From NCBI GenBank assembly GCA_002396065.1, contig DGWE01000101.1, forward strand, positions 1 through 8,115: 8,115 nt of DNA, given 5' to 3'. This DNA is from Eubacteriaceae bacterium UBA4266. Lineage in GTDB: Bacteria; Bacillota; Clostridia; Eubacteriales; Eubacteriaceae. A program made the translations under genes and the position numbers. Below, piece after piece: positions 1 through 5,709 of this stretch (positions within the stretch are counted from its first letter, which is position 1; each line of letters begins with the position of its first letter). The notes below the pieces were generated by a model. That model worked only from the letters and a program-made list of their open reading frames with translations, was not told the origin of the DNA and did no database searches.

Positions 1-1625
1 GCGGCACCTTCCTGAACGGTTGCGCCCTTGTCCATACAGCCGTCAACCAAGGCGGATTCGAACGGCAGGGTCATGTTCATCATGTGGGCGTAGTCGACGC
101 AGTTGTCGGCTTCTACCAAATAATCGATGAAGAATTTCATCTGTTCTTCGTAAGCGGCGACAAAGTCTTCAAAGGTCTTGAAGTCGGTCATTTCGCCGGT
201 CTTTGGTCCGAGCTGTTCGCCGCGGCAGCGGCCATTGTGCATCGTAATATCCAAAACCTTGCAGCAGTTGAAGAACGCGGCATCGTGCCAGCCGTCTGTC
301 TTGTGCTGCGGCTGCGGTTCAACGCATCCGATTGGCAGCCAGTCACGGGCATCTTCCAGTGACACACCGTCGTTTTCGAGCATTGGAATCGCGACTTCGT
401 CGTTGTACATCGCCGGCAGGCCGTGTCCTAAGCGGACCACTTCGCATGCGCGGTATAAGAATTCGTCTGGCGTGCCGTCCCAGTAACGGATGGACATGGA
501 TGGCTGCGGCAGACCGGTGTGGGCGATGGCATCCAGCTGCATGTAGGAAACGTCGTTGGTTGCGTCAAGACCTTCAGGGGTCTGGCCGCCGGCGCACATG
601 TTCTGGAAGATCGCGTAGCCGGCGAAGAGTTCGTCGGAAACCGCGTCACGGGTTTTGTTCAAGTCGTTGAGTTTGATGAAGATGCAGTCAACCAATTCCT
701 GCGCGAAATCGCGGGTCATGTTGGCATCGTTCTTGTAGTACGGATACATATACTGGTCGAAACGTCCCGGTGAAATGGAGTGACCGGAAGATTCGATCTG
801 CATAATCAATTGGACAAACCAGAAGGACTGGCAGGCTTCCCAAAAGTTGGATGCCGGTTTTTCCGGTACGTTCTGGCAGTTCTGCGCGATGACCAGAAGT
901 TCTTTCTGGCGCTGCGGATTGATTTCCTTCTTCGCCATATCGAGGGCCATTTCAGCGTAACGATGAGCGTAATTGATACATGCGTTGTAGGTGATGATGA
1001 CGGCATCGTAGAACTGGCGTTTTTTGATGGTCGTCGGATCGTTCGGATCGAGGGCTGCTTTCTTTTCAGCTGCTTCTTTGATGATGCCGCTGAAGCCGAC
1101 TCTCAATACTTTGCCGTAGTCGACGCAGACGTGGCCGATCCCGTTGTAGTAATAGTTCCCAACGGTGAAGACGCCGAGATCCTGGCATTTCTGGCAGGTG
1201 TCGGACATCAGTGAGCTGGCCAGTTCGGAGTTGGTTCTGCCCGGCCAATATTCAAAAACTTTTTCCAAGCGGTGCTTGGTATCTTCTGGAATTTCAAATG
1301 GGTCGCATTTACGTGTGGCCATTGTATCGAATTCAGCCGCTACCCAGTCGTACGAATATTCCGGGAAGAGCTGGCAGCCGCGGTCTGTTAATGTGGCAGA
1401 CCCGACAATCAGTTCGTCCGGGCGAATCGTAATTGGAATATTATTTAAAATATGTTCGTTCGCGTGCGCAATACGCATAACCGGCGCTTCTTTTTCGTGT
1501 GCGCGGTACGCTTCTGTAACCAGTTCCGCACGATCCGCTTCGACTGTTGGGGTCGCGTCAATAATGCGCTGTTTCAGTCTTTTAACTCGATCAGTCGGTT
1601 CGGTGAATCCTTTAGCAATTCCCAT
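1..1625 (-). CDS. Glycyl radical enzyme, B12-independent glycerol/1,2-propanediol dehydratase-like (3' end outside window)
   Basis: Seen: 541 residues are visible; the frame is open to the window edge, so the C-terminal third with the glycyl radical loop is missing (family proteins are about 780-790 aa). The start ATG at 1625 has AGGAGG five bases upstream (1631-1636). Landmarks: GNYYYNGIGH with His165, ESSGHSISPGRFDQYMYPYY around 278-297 with His282 and Ser283, the thiyl-radical motif GCVEPQ with Cys434 and Glu436, and GWHD with Asp448. Family knowledge: these match, shifted by one, His164, His281, Ser282, Cys433, Glu435 and Asp447 of Clostridium butyricum glycerol dehydratase, recalled from memory. 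The enzyme would dehydrate glycerol to 3-hydroxypropionaldehyde or propane-1,2-diol to propionaldehyde, after activation by a radical-SAM activase not seen here. Odd: position 340 is Phe where glycerol dehydratase has Tyr339, and a CxxC (144-147) precedes the active-site loop. There is no N-terminal encapsulation extension, so it is probably cytosolic and not microcompartment-bound. Family certain; exact substrate uncertain. Confidence 0.85.
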   Translation of the reverse strand, partial: MGIAKGFTEPTDRVKRLKQRIIDATPTVEADRAELVTEAYRAHEKEAPVMRIAHANEHILNNIPITIRPDELIVGSATLTDRGCQLFPEYSYDWVAAEFDTMATRKCDPFEIPEDTKHRLEKVFEYWPGRTNSELASSLMSDTCQKCQDLGVFTVGNYYYNGIGHVCVDYGKVLRVGFSGIIKEAAEKKAALDPNDPTTIKKRQFYDAVIITYNACINYAHRYAEMALDMAKKEINPQRQKELLVIAQNCQNVPEKPASNFWEACQSFWFVQLIMQIESSGHSISPGRFDQYMYPYYKNDANMTRDFAQELVDCIFIKLNDLNKTRDAVSDELFAGYAIFQNMCAGGQTPEGLDATNDVSYMQLDAIAHTGLPQPSMSIRYWDGTPDEFLYRACEVVRLGHGLPAMYNDEVAIPMLENDGVSLEDARDWLPIGCVEPQPQHKTDGWHDAAFFNCCKVLDITMHNGRCRGEQLGPKTGEMTDFKTFEDFVAAYEEQMKFFIDYLVEADNCVDYAHMMNMTLPFESALVDGCMDKGATVQEGA

Positions 1626-1665
1626 AATAGCCTCCTCTGTAAGCTTTCATATCATTTTATTGTTC

Positions 1666-1692
1666 GCACTGTTTCACACACACCAGCAGTGC
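1666..1692 (-). repeat. Inverted repeat in the leader of the glycyl radical enzyme gene
   Basis: GCACTG at the upstream end and CAGTGC at the downstream end form a perfect 6-bp inverted repeat around a 15-nt loop. It lies between the predicted transcription start and the ribosome binding site, in a 5' leader of about 70 nt. It could be a small RNA hairpin or a split protein-binding site. There is no U-run after it, so it is not an intrinsic terminator. Confidence 0.5.
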
Positions 1693-1703
1693 TTACGGTT
1701 TCA
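1690..1703 (-). promoter_or_regulatory. cre box (CcpA-type catabolite control) at the start of the glycyl radical enzyme transcript
   Basis: The minus strand reads TGAAACCGTAAGCA, which fits all fixed positions of the cre consensus TGNAANCGNWNNCW; the preceding base is A, as in the extended consensus. The box begins at the last base of the -10 hexamer and covers the expected +1. Family knowledge: a cre box at this place normally mediates repression by CcpA with HPr-Ser46-P when a preferred sugar is present. That the site works, and that this organism has CcpA, are inferences. Confidence 0.6.
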
Positions 1704-1730
1704 TTATAAAGCAAGATGTGACTTGCCCAA
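1703..1730 (-). promoter_or_regulatory. Sigma-A-like promoter of the glycyl radical enzyme gene
   Basis: A perfect -10 TATAAT (1703-1708) is preceded by a 16-nt spacer and a -35-like TTGGGC (1725-1730). Transcription would start near 1696, about 70 nt upstream of the ATG. The -10 is strong and the -35 matches only its TTG core well, which fits a regulated promoter. It lies downstream of the glmS terminator, so the enzyme gene is probably its own transcription unit. Confidence 0.65.
1711..1726. repeat. Inverted repeat between -35 and -10, candidate operator
   Basis: GCAAG-N6-CTTGC is a perfect 5-bp inverted repeat, 16 bp overall, that lies almost exactly in the spacer of the promoter. A repressor or MerR-type activator bound here would contact the polymerase site directly. 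The arms are short, so chance is possible; no cognate regulator is visible. Confidence 0.4.
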
Positions 1731-1773
1731 TAATACAGGACAAACCAAAATTATGTAATTTTAAATTTCACGC

Positions 1774-1785
1774 TTCAGTGCTGAA
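1774..1785. repeat. Near-palindrome TTCAGTGCTGAA upstream of the promoter
   Basis: Five-base arms TTCAG/CTGAA flank a 2-nt centre. It contains a third copy of the CAGTGC hexamer also found at 1687-1692 and, inverted, at 1666-1671. It lies about 45 bp upstream of the -35, a position typical of an activator site. Function is inferred only from symmetry and recurrence. Confidence 0.35.
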
Positions 1786-1801
1786 AACCCCCGGCGGCAT
1801 C

Positions 1802-1834
1802 AAAAAAACGCCCGAATCCGAAGATTCGAGCGTT
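1802..1834 (-). terminator. Intrinsic terminator of glmS
   Basis: On the minus strand a 12-bp stem (1807-1818 with 1823-1834; 11 Watson-Crick pairs and one G-U) closes on a UUCG tetraloop and runs directly into a row of seven T (1802-1808, the first two being part of the stem). It starts 31 nt after the glmS stop codon. The plus-strand side lacks a T run, so termination is one-directional. Confidence 0.93.
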
Positions 1835-1865
1835 GACGATTCGATTATTTATTTTATTAGTTTGA

Positions 1866-3692
1866 TTATTCGACGGTCACAGATTTGGCCAGGTTGCGCG
1901 GCTGATCCGGGTCGAGGCCTTTGCCGACGGAGGTGTAATAACCGATGAGCTGGCAGATCACGGCGGTTTCAAAGACCGTCAGATCGTCTGGCACGTCTGG
2001 AATGGACAAATGGACGTTGCAGACTGTCGGGTCGTTGATTTCCTTATCCTTTGAGATCAGAATGACAAAGGCATCCCGCGCTTTGACTTCCCGGATATTG
2101 GAAATGACCTTTTCGTAGACCTTCTGCTGGTTGGCGATGGCGATCACCGGCACGCCTTCTTCGATCAGCGAGATCGTCCCGTGCTTGAGTTCGCCCGCGG
2201 CGTAGGCTTCCGCGTGAATGTACGAAATTTCCTTGAGCTTCAGCGCCCCTTCCATCGCCACACGGTAGTCCAGACCGCGGCCGATGTAGAACGCGTCCTG
2301 GGCGTTGACCATTCGGCTGGTCAGCTCTTTGACTTGGTTTTCGTATTGCAGCACTTCTTCGATATGGCCCGGAATGGCCTTAAGCGCCTGTACTCTTTCT
2401 TTCGCTTCGTCTTCGGTCAGGCGGCCGTTTACAAGGCCGAGCTTAAAGCCGAGAAGGTACATCGTCGCGACCTGAACCGTGTAGGCCTTCGTTGAGGCCA
2501 CCGCGATTTCCGGGCCTGCGTGGGTGTAGACGACGTAATGACTTTCTCTGGCAATCGACGATTCCTTGACGTTGACAATCGACAGCGTCCGGTCGGTGTA
2601 CTGCTTCGCCAGTTTCAGCGCTTCGAGGGTATCGATGGTTTCACCAGACTGAGAGACGACGATAACAATAGAATTTTTGTCGATAACTGGCTGAGAATAT
2701 CTGAATTCCGACGCGATGGAAACCGTCACCGGCATTCTCAGATGATTCTGAATGAATTCCGCGCCGACCATGCCAGCGTACATCGCGGTGCCGCAAGCGA
2801 CAATCGTAACGTTTTCTGCCCCTTTGAAGAAGTCGTCCGGCACCTGATCACCGGAGAAATCTGGTAAATCGTTCTTGATTCTCGGCGTGATGGTCCGCGT
2901 AATCGCGGCCGGCTGTTCGTGGATTTCCTTGATCATAAAGTGCGGGTAGCCGTCCTTTTCCGCCGCCGTCAGGTCCCAGTCGACCGTCATGATTTCCGGC
3001 GTCACCGGGTGACCTTCGAGATCCTCGAGGGCAATGCCTTCCGGCGAGAGGGATGCGATCGTGTATTCCGGCACGACGAAATAACGATTGGTGTGTTCGA
3101 TAAACGCCGTAACGTCTGAGGCGATAAACGCGCCGATTTTTGGATCGAAAGACGCGACCATCGGGCTGACGTTGCGCACCGCGTAGATTTCCCCTGGATG
3201 ATCTTCGAACAAAATCCCAAAGGCGAAGGAGCCCTTGATTTCAGCGACTGCCTTGCGAATCGTTTCCTTCGGATCGTGGGTTTCTTCGTAAAAATGATTG
3301 AGCAGTGCAGCCCCAACTTCTGTGTCTGTTTCGGACTGAAGCTCATCCGCCAAATTGAATTTATTGGTGATCGCCGCGTAGTTTTCAATGATGCCGTTGT
3401 GAATCAATGCGACCTTGCCGACGCGGTGCGGATGGGCATTGGCAGTCGAGACACCGCCGTGGGTCGCCCAGCGCGTATGGCCGATGCCGCAGGTCGACGG
3501 GTTCACTTTGTCACAGACCGCGCGCAGGTCCTTCACCTTGCCCGCCGTCTTTCTCAGTGAAATATGCGGCTGATTTTCACGGAAATAAGCAATGCCGGCG
3601 CTGTCGTAGCCGCGGTATTCCAAGCGTGAAAGGCCGTTGATCAAAACATTTTGAACCTCTAATTTTCCGGTATAACCGATAATGCCACACAT
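1866..3692 (-). CDS. glmS: Glutamine-fructose-6-phosphate aminotransferase (glucosamine-6-phosphate synthase)
   Basis: It converts fructose-6-phosphate and glutamine to glucosamine-6-phosphate and glutamate, the first committed step to UDP-GlcNAc, in the cytosol. Seen: 608 residues, the normal full length. The N-terminal class II glutaminase domain (about 1-220) begins MCGIIGYTG with nucleophile Cys2, then RWATHG (Arg74, Trp75), HNG (98-100) and ETD (121-123). Two SIS sugar-isomerase domains follow: CGTAMYAG from 300 and SQSGET at 347-352 in the first, then KLKEISYIHAEAY with Glu488, ELKHG with His504, and the C-terminal tail with Lys603. The last three agree with catalytic residues of the E. 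coli enzyme. The start ATG has GAAAGGA at 3700-3706 with a 7-nt gap. Neighbours: it is separated from the comG-type operon by 130 nt and from the glycyl radical enzyme gene by its own terminator. I see no glmS ribozyme in the short leader. Confidence 0.98.
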   Translation of the reverse strand: MCGIIGYTGKLEVQNVLINGLSRLEYRGYDSAGIAYFRENQPHISLRKTAGKVKDLRAVCDKVNPSTCGIGHTRWATHGGVSTANAHPHRVGKVALIHNGIIENYAAITNKFNLADELQSETDTEVGAALLNHFYEETHDPKETIRKAVAEIKGSFAFGILFEDHPGEIYAVRNVSPMVASFDPKIGAFIASDVTAFIEHTNRYFVVPEYTIASLSPEGIALEDLEGHPVTPEIMTVDWDLTAAEKDGYPHFMIKEIHEQPAAITRTITPRIKNDLPDFSGDQVPDDFFKGAENVTIVACGTAMYAGMVGAEFIQNHLRMPVTVSIASEFRYSQPVIDKNSIVIVVSQSGETIDTLEALKLAKQYTDRTLSIVNVKESSIARESHYVVYTHAGPEIAVASTKAYTVQVATMYLLGFKLGLVNGRLTEDEAKERVQALKAIPGHIEEVLQYENQVKELTSRMVNAQDAFYIGRGLDYRVAMEGALKLKEISYIHAEAYAAGELKHGTISLIEEGVPVIAIANQQKVYEKVISNIREVKARDAFVILISKDKEINDPTVCNVHLSIPDVPDDLTVFETAVICQLIGYYTSVGKGLDPDQPRNLAKSVTVE

Positions 3693-3756
3693 AATCGTTT
3701 CCTTTCTTGTCGCAAGACGCGAAATCTAAAATTTAAACTTACAGCTTAAAAGTTGC

Positions 3757-3762
3757 TTTATA
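3757..3762 (-). promoter_or_regulatory. Candidate -10 element for glmS
   Basis: TATAAA on the minus strand lies 65 nt upstream of the glmS ATG in an AT-rich spacer. At the expected -35 distance there is only AATAAA-like sequence, so support is weak. If it is not a promoter, glmS may be transcribed by read-through from the operon upstream. Confidence 0.3.
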
Positions 3763-3799
3763 GTTGATTGACCATTTAATTTATTGGGATAGTTTACCA

Positions 3800-3822
3800 C
3801 AAAAAAGGAAAAAGAAAAAGCA
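3800..3822 (-). other. T-rich tract just after the comGG-like stop, possible weak termination region
   Basis: On the minus strand the stop codon is followed within a few bases by three T runs broken by single or double C. No strong GC-rich stem precedes them. Short complementary flanks GATAGT/ACTATC (3788-3793 and 3822-3827) enclose the tract but would leave a long U-rich loop. Termination here is possible but not of the standard intrinsic type. Confidence 0.25.
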
Positions 3823-4281
3823 CTATCTGGAGGACTTGCCGGTCACTTCCGCGCGGCCGTTTTGAAGGGTGATCGTCCCTCTCTGCGTGGCCTGCGCTTT
3901 GCCGCAGCGCGCCACACAGGTGAAAAACCAGCTGGTGTCGTTGAGCTGATCGACCTCAATTGTCACCCTGCCCCGTTTTTGCGTCAGGGTTTCGCCGGTA
4001 TAAGCGGCATTCTCCTCGATCTGGCTCTTACATTGGGCGACGCCGGAGTCCAGCAGCACGAGGCACGCCTCGTGATCCCGGTAACGGGCCGCCGTCTGGA
4101 GCTCCTGCCCGTGAAAGGAAAAGAGCGACAGGAGTGGCACGACGGCGAGCATCATCACCACGAGAACCAGCGGCAGCACCGTCCCCTGCTGGTTGAGCCG
4201 CCTATACCGATTGGATTCACGGTGTTCTGACCGTGACGCTCTGCGCGTGTTTCGGCGCGTAAATTTCTGTTTCATAAACAT
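3823..4281 (-). CDS. comGG: ComGG-like minor prepilin without Glu at +5
   Basis: 152 residues from the ATG at 4281; GGAG at 4288-4291 with a 6-nt gap supports this start over the ATG at 4275. A very basic 33-residue leader ends QQG, then a hydrophobic helix starts TVLPLVLVVMMLAVV (34-48), the pattern of a type IV prepilin cut after Gly33. Position +5 is Leu, not Glu. Family knowledge: the last pilin of comG operons and PilX/GspK-type tip pilins also depart from Glu5. The C-terminal half resembles Bacillus ComGG in layout, with GRVTIEVD (104-111) and a final beta-rich segment. Four cysteines (73, 84, 122, 126) could form extracellular disulfides. It overlaps the preceding gene by 65 nt; no GTG or TTG occurs between the ATG codons and the cleavage site, so the long leader is forced. 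Identity rests mainly on position and pattern; sequence conservation in this family is low. Confidence 0.75.
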   Translation of the reverse strand: MFMKQKFTRRNTRRASRSEHRESNRYRRLNQQGTVLPLVLVVMMLAVVPLLSLFSFHGQELQTAARYRDHEACLVLLDSGVAQCKSQIEENAAYTGETLTQKRGRVTIEVDQLNDTSWFFTCVARCGKAQATQRGTITLQNGRAEVTGKSSR

Positions 4282-4759
4282 TGGAATCTCCAGTGTACTG
4301 CATTTTGAGTCTGAATCTGCCGTTCGGTGTATCGCCCTGCCACTCCGGCGCCAATTCAAAATCAACGACTTCCGCGTCCAGCTGGCTGCGGGAGCCGTTG
4401 TTGAGGGGGGTGAAGTTATCGTAATATTTGTCCCGGTACAACATACGTGAGGCTGGCACAAAAGTGTACAAATCGTAATACTTCGGCGTTTCCATGTCCT
4501 GCACGTAGACGTTATGCCCATCGATGACAATGGTATCCGCCGAGCGGATCGTTTTCTCGATGAACAGATGGACGTGTCTAAACTCCTGAACGTGAGAACG
4601 GGCCGATCCGGCCTTCGGTATTTTCGTCGACACGGCGGCAAAATTCGGCAACAGTCCGGCTGCCAAGCCGATGATAGCTAATGTCACCAAAAGCTCAATC
4701 AGCGTCATCCCCCGCTGACTCTGTATTTTCGTCTGTTTCGGTTGAAGTCGGTGCCGCAT
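4217..4759 (-). CDS. comGF: ComGF-like minor prepilin
   Basis: 180 residues. A 17-residue basic leader ends SQRG and is followed by MTLIELLVTLAIIGLAAGLLP, a textbook type III signal: prepilin peptidase would cut after Gly17, with Glu22 as the +5 residue, and the hydrophobic helix would form the pseudopilus core. The rest (about 45-180) is a soluble domain with many aromatic residues (YYDLYTFVPASRMLYRDKYY region, 93-112) that would be exposed outside the membrane. ComGF is the usual occupant of this place in the operon. The ATG at 4759 has AGGAAG at 4766-4771 with a 6-nt gap. The start lies 65 nt inside the preceding gene and its end overlaps the next gene by 65 nt, so translation is probably coupled on both sides. 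The GspJ/PilW minor pilin group is an alternative name for the same structural role. Confidence 0.8.
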   Translation of the reverse strand: MRHRLQPKQTKIQSQRGMTLIELLVTLAIIGLAAGLLPNFAAVSTKIPKAGSARSHVQEFRHVHLFIEKTIRSADTIVIDGHNVYVQDMETPKYYDLYTFVPASRMLYRDKYYDNFTPLNNGSRSQLDAEVVDFELAPEWQGDTPNGRFRLKMQYTGDSNVYETEIYAPKHAQSVTVRTP

Positions 4760-5150
4760 AAATCACTTCCTGATAAGTTTCTGAACGCATGCCTTTTGGC
4801 GCGACCGTGATGTCCACATCGTAACGGCTGCCGGATTTTCCGGTCACGTTGAACCGGTAGGTGATCCGGTCGTCCGATATGTCCTCGGCGACGTCCCGCA
4901 GCCGCGCATTGGCCGCCGCGACGTCCGGATGGTTCATCGCCGCGACAGCCGATACCGCCCGGTGGTAGGCTTTGGGCAGTCCCCGCCCCTGGGCGTTGAG
5001 GCCGGCTGACGCGTTTTTCAAAATGGCCAGATTGCCCAGCAGCGAGACCATCAGCACAGATAACAGCGCCACGATCAAAATCGCAGCCAGACTGTCTACC
5101 AGCGTGATGCCCCGCTGAGAGGCCATCTTTTTTCTCACACACTTTATCAT
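4695..5150 (-). CDS. Prepilin-like protein at the comGE position, Asp at +5
   Basis: 151 residues. The leader MIKCVRKKMASQRG is followed by ITLVDSLAAILIVALLSVLM (15-34), a class III prepilin signal with cleavage after Gly14. The +5 residue is Asp19 in place of the nearly universal Glu. The body has a polar N-terminal alpha segment and a short beta part (RITYRFNV, RYDVDITV), and the last 15 or so residues are very acidic (TETDENTESAGDDAD). The ATG at 5150 has GGGAGG at 5157-5162 with a 6-nt gap; Met9 is a weaker alternative start. It begins 13 nt after the preceding stop and overlaps the next gene by 65 nt. PilV/GspI-type minor pilins share the layout. I name it comGE only by position, so the symbol is left empty. 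Confidence 0.78.
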   Translation of the reverse strand: MIKCVRKKMASQRGITLVDSLAAILIVALLSVLMVSLLGNLAILKNASAGLNAQGRGLPKAYHRAVSAVAAMNHPDVAAANARLRDVAEDISDDRITYRFNVTGKSGSRYDVDITVAPKGMRSETYQEVIYAAPTSTETDENTESAGDDAD

Positions 5151-5163
5151 CCGCAGCCTCCCG

Positions 5164-5709
5164 TCAATCCGACAGCCGAATCCGGCCCGTGACCGGCTGA
5201 AGCACCAAATTGCGCTTCAGCTGTCCCGGACCTGTCAGCCGAATGGTCTGTCCTTTGTTGATGGTACCTTCCGCCAAAAAGCGGACGAGGTAATGGTAAT
5301 TCGGATCGATGGGACCATTCGCGGAAGACGCCTGAATTTTTTCGAAGGACACCCTTTCGGAATAAAACTTTTCCTTCTGATCGTCCCAGGTCTTAATCGC
5401 GTACCCGTCATTGTAGATATCCACGATGACATCCCGATTGGCGTCCTGCATCAACGCGCGGTCCCGCGCGTCGTTGAGGGCATCTTTTAACGCTTCGCAC
5501 TCCGCGTCGAAGGCCTCCCGATTCGCCATTCGGACGCCTGACGTTCCAATGACGGCCACGCCGCCGCTCAACAGGCCGATCAAGATCAACACGACGAGCA
5601 TTTCCGCCAGGGTCATGCCCCGGTTATTCTTTGTCCGCGACAGACACCACACCTTCATCCTTGTCGTAGACGAAGACCTTGTCCTTTGCCTTCGCGCTGT
5701 AATCTTCAT
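5164..5709 (-). CDS. comGD: ComGD-like prepilin (GspH/FimT type)
   Basis: Prepilin signal NNRG followed by MTLAEMLVVLILIGLLSGGV: Gly31 would be the cleavage site and Glu36 the +5 residue, counting from the ATG at 5709. The helix continues into a charged alpha segment (DAECEALKDALNDARDRALM), then a beta-rich domain ending in GRIRLSD; this helix-then-beta plan and the final GR-x-x motif resemble Bacillus ComGD and GspH. The start is uncertain. ATG 5709 has AAGGA with a 5-nt gap but gives a 31-residue leader. GTG 5652 also has AAGGA with a 5-nt gap and gives a usual 12-residue leader. ATG 5658 has no usable spacing. I keep 5709 because the last gene of the operon shows that leaders over 30 residues occur here. 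Overlap with the preceding gene is 86 nt (29 nt from GTG 5652). The protein would be a minor pseudopilin of the DNA-uptake filament. Confidence 0.85.
   Translation of the reverse strand: MKITARRQRTRSSSTTRMKVWCLSRTKNNRGMTLAEMLVVLILIGLLSGGVAVIGTSGVRMANREAFDAECEALKDALNDARDRALMQDANRDVIVDIYNDGYAIKTWDDQKEKFYSERVSFEKIQASSANGPIDPNYHYLVRFLAEGTINKGQTIRLTGPGQLKRNLVLQPVTGRIRLSD

Noticed and set aside
332..1214. Several plus-strand open frames of 70-144 codons opposite the glycyl radical enzyme gene
   Set aside because: They lie antisense to a strongly conserved coding frame, show low-complexity or arginine-rich translations, and have no supporting ribosome binding sites or recognisable domains.
1..1625. 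Pyruvate formate-lyase or choline trimethylamine-lyase as the identity of the glycyl radical enzyme
   Set aside because: Pyruvate formate-lyase has two adjacent active-site cysteines, while here a single Cys434 sits in GCVE. The paired His165/His282 and the GWHD motif fit the diol/glycerol dehydratase group better than choline lyase.
3736..3754. AACTT...AAGTT inverted repeat in the glmS leader
   Set aside because: Five AT-rich base pairs in an AT-rich spacer are expected by chance, and no other copy was seen.
3788..3827. GATAGT/ACTATC pair around the T-rich tract as a terminator stem
   Set aside because: The loop would be 28 nt, the stem is AT-rich, and the T run lies inside the loop and not after the stem.
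4282..4641. Upstream extension of the last prepilin gene to a 272-residue frame
   Set aside because: The extra part is a Ser/Arg/Thr-rich shadow of the comGF-like gene, and a good ribosome binding site sits before ATG 4281.
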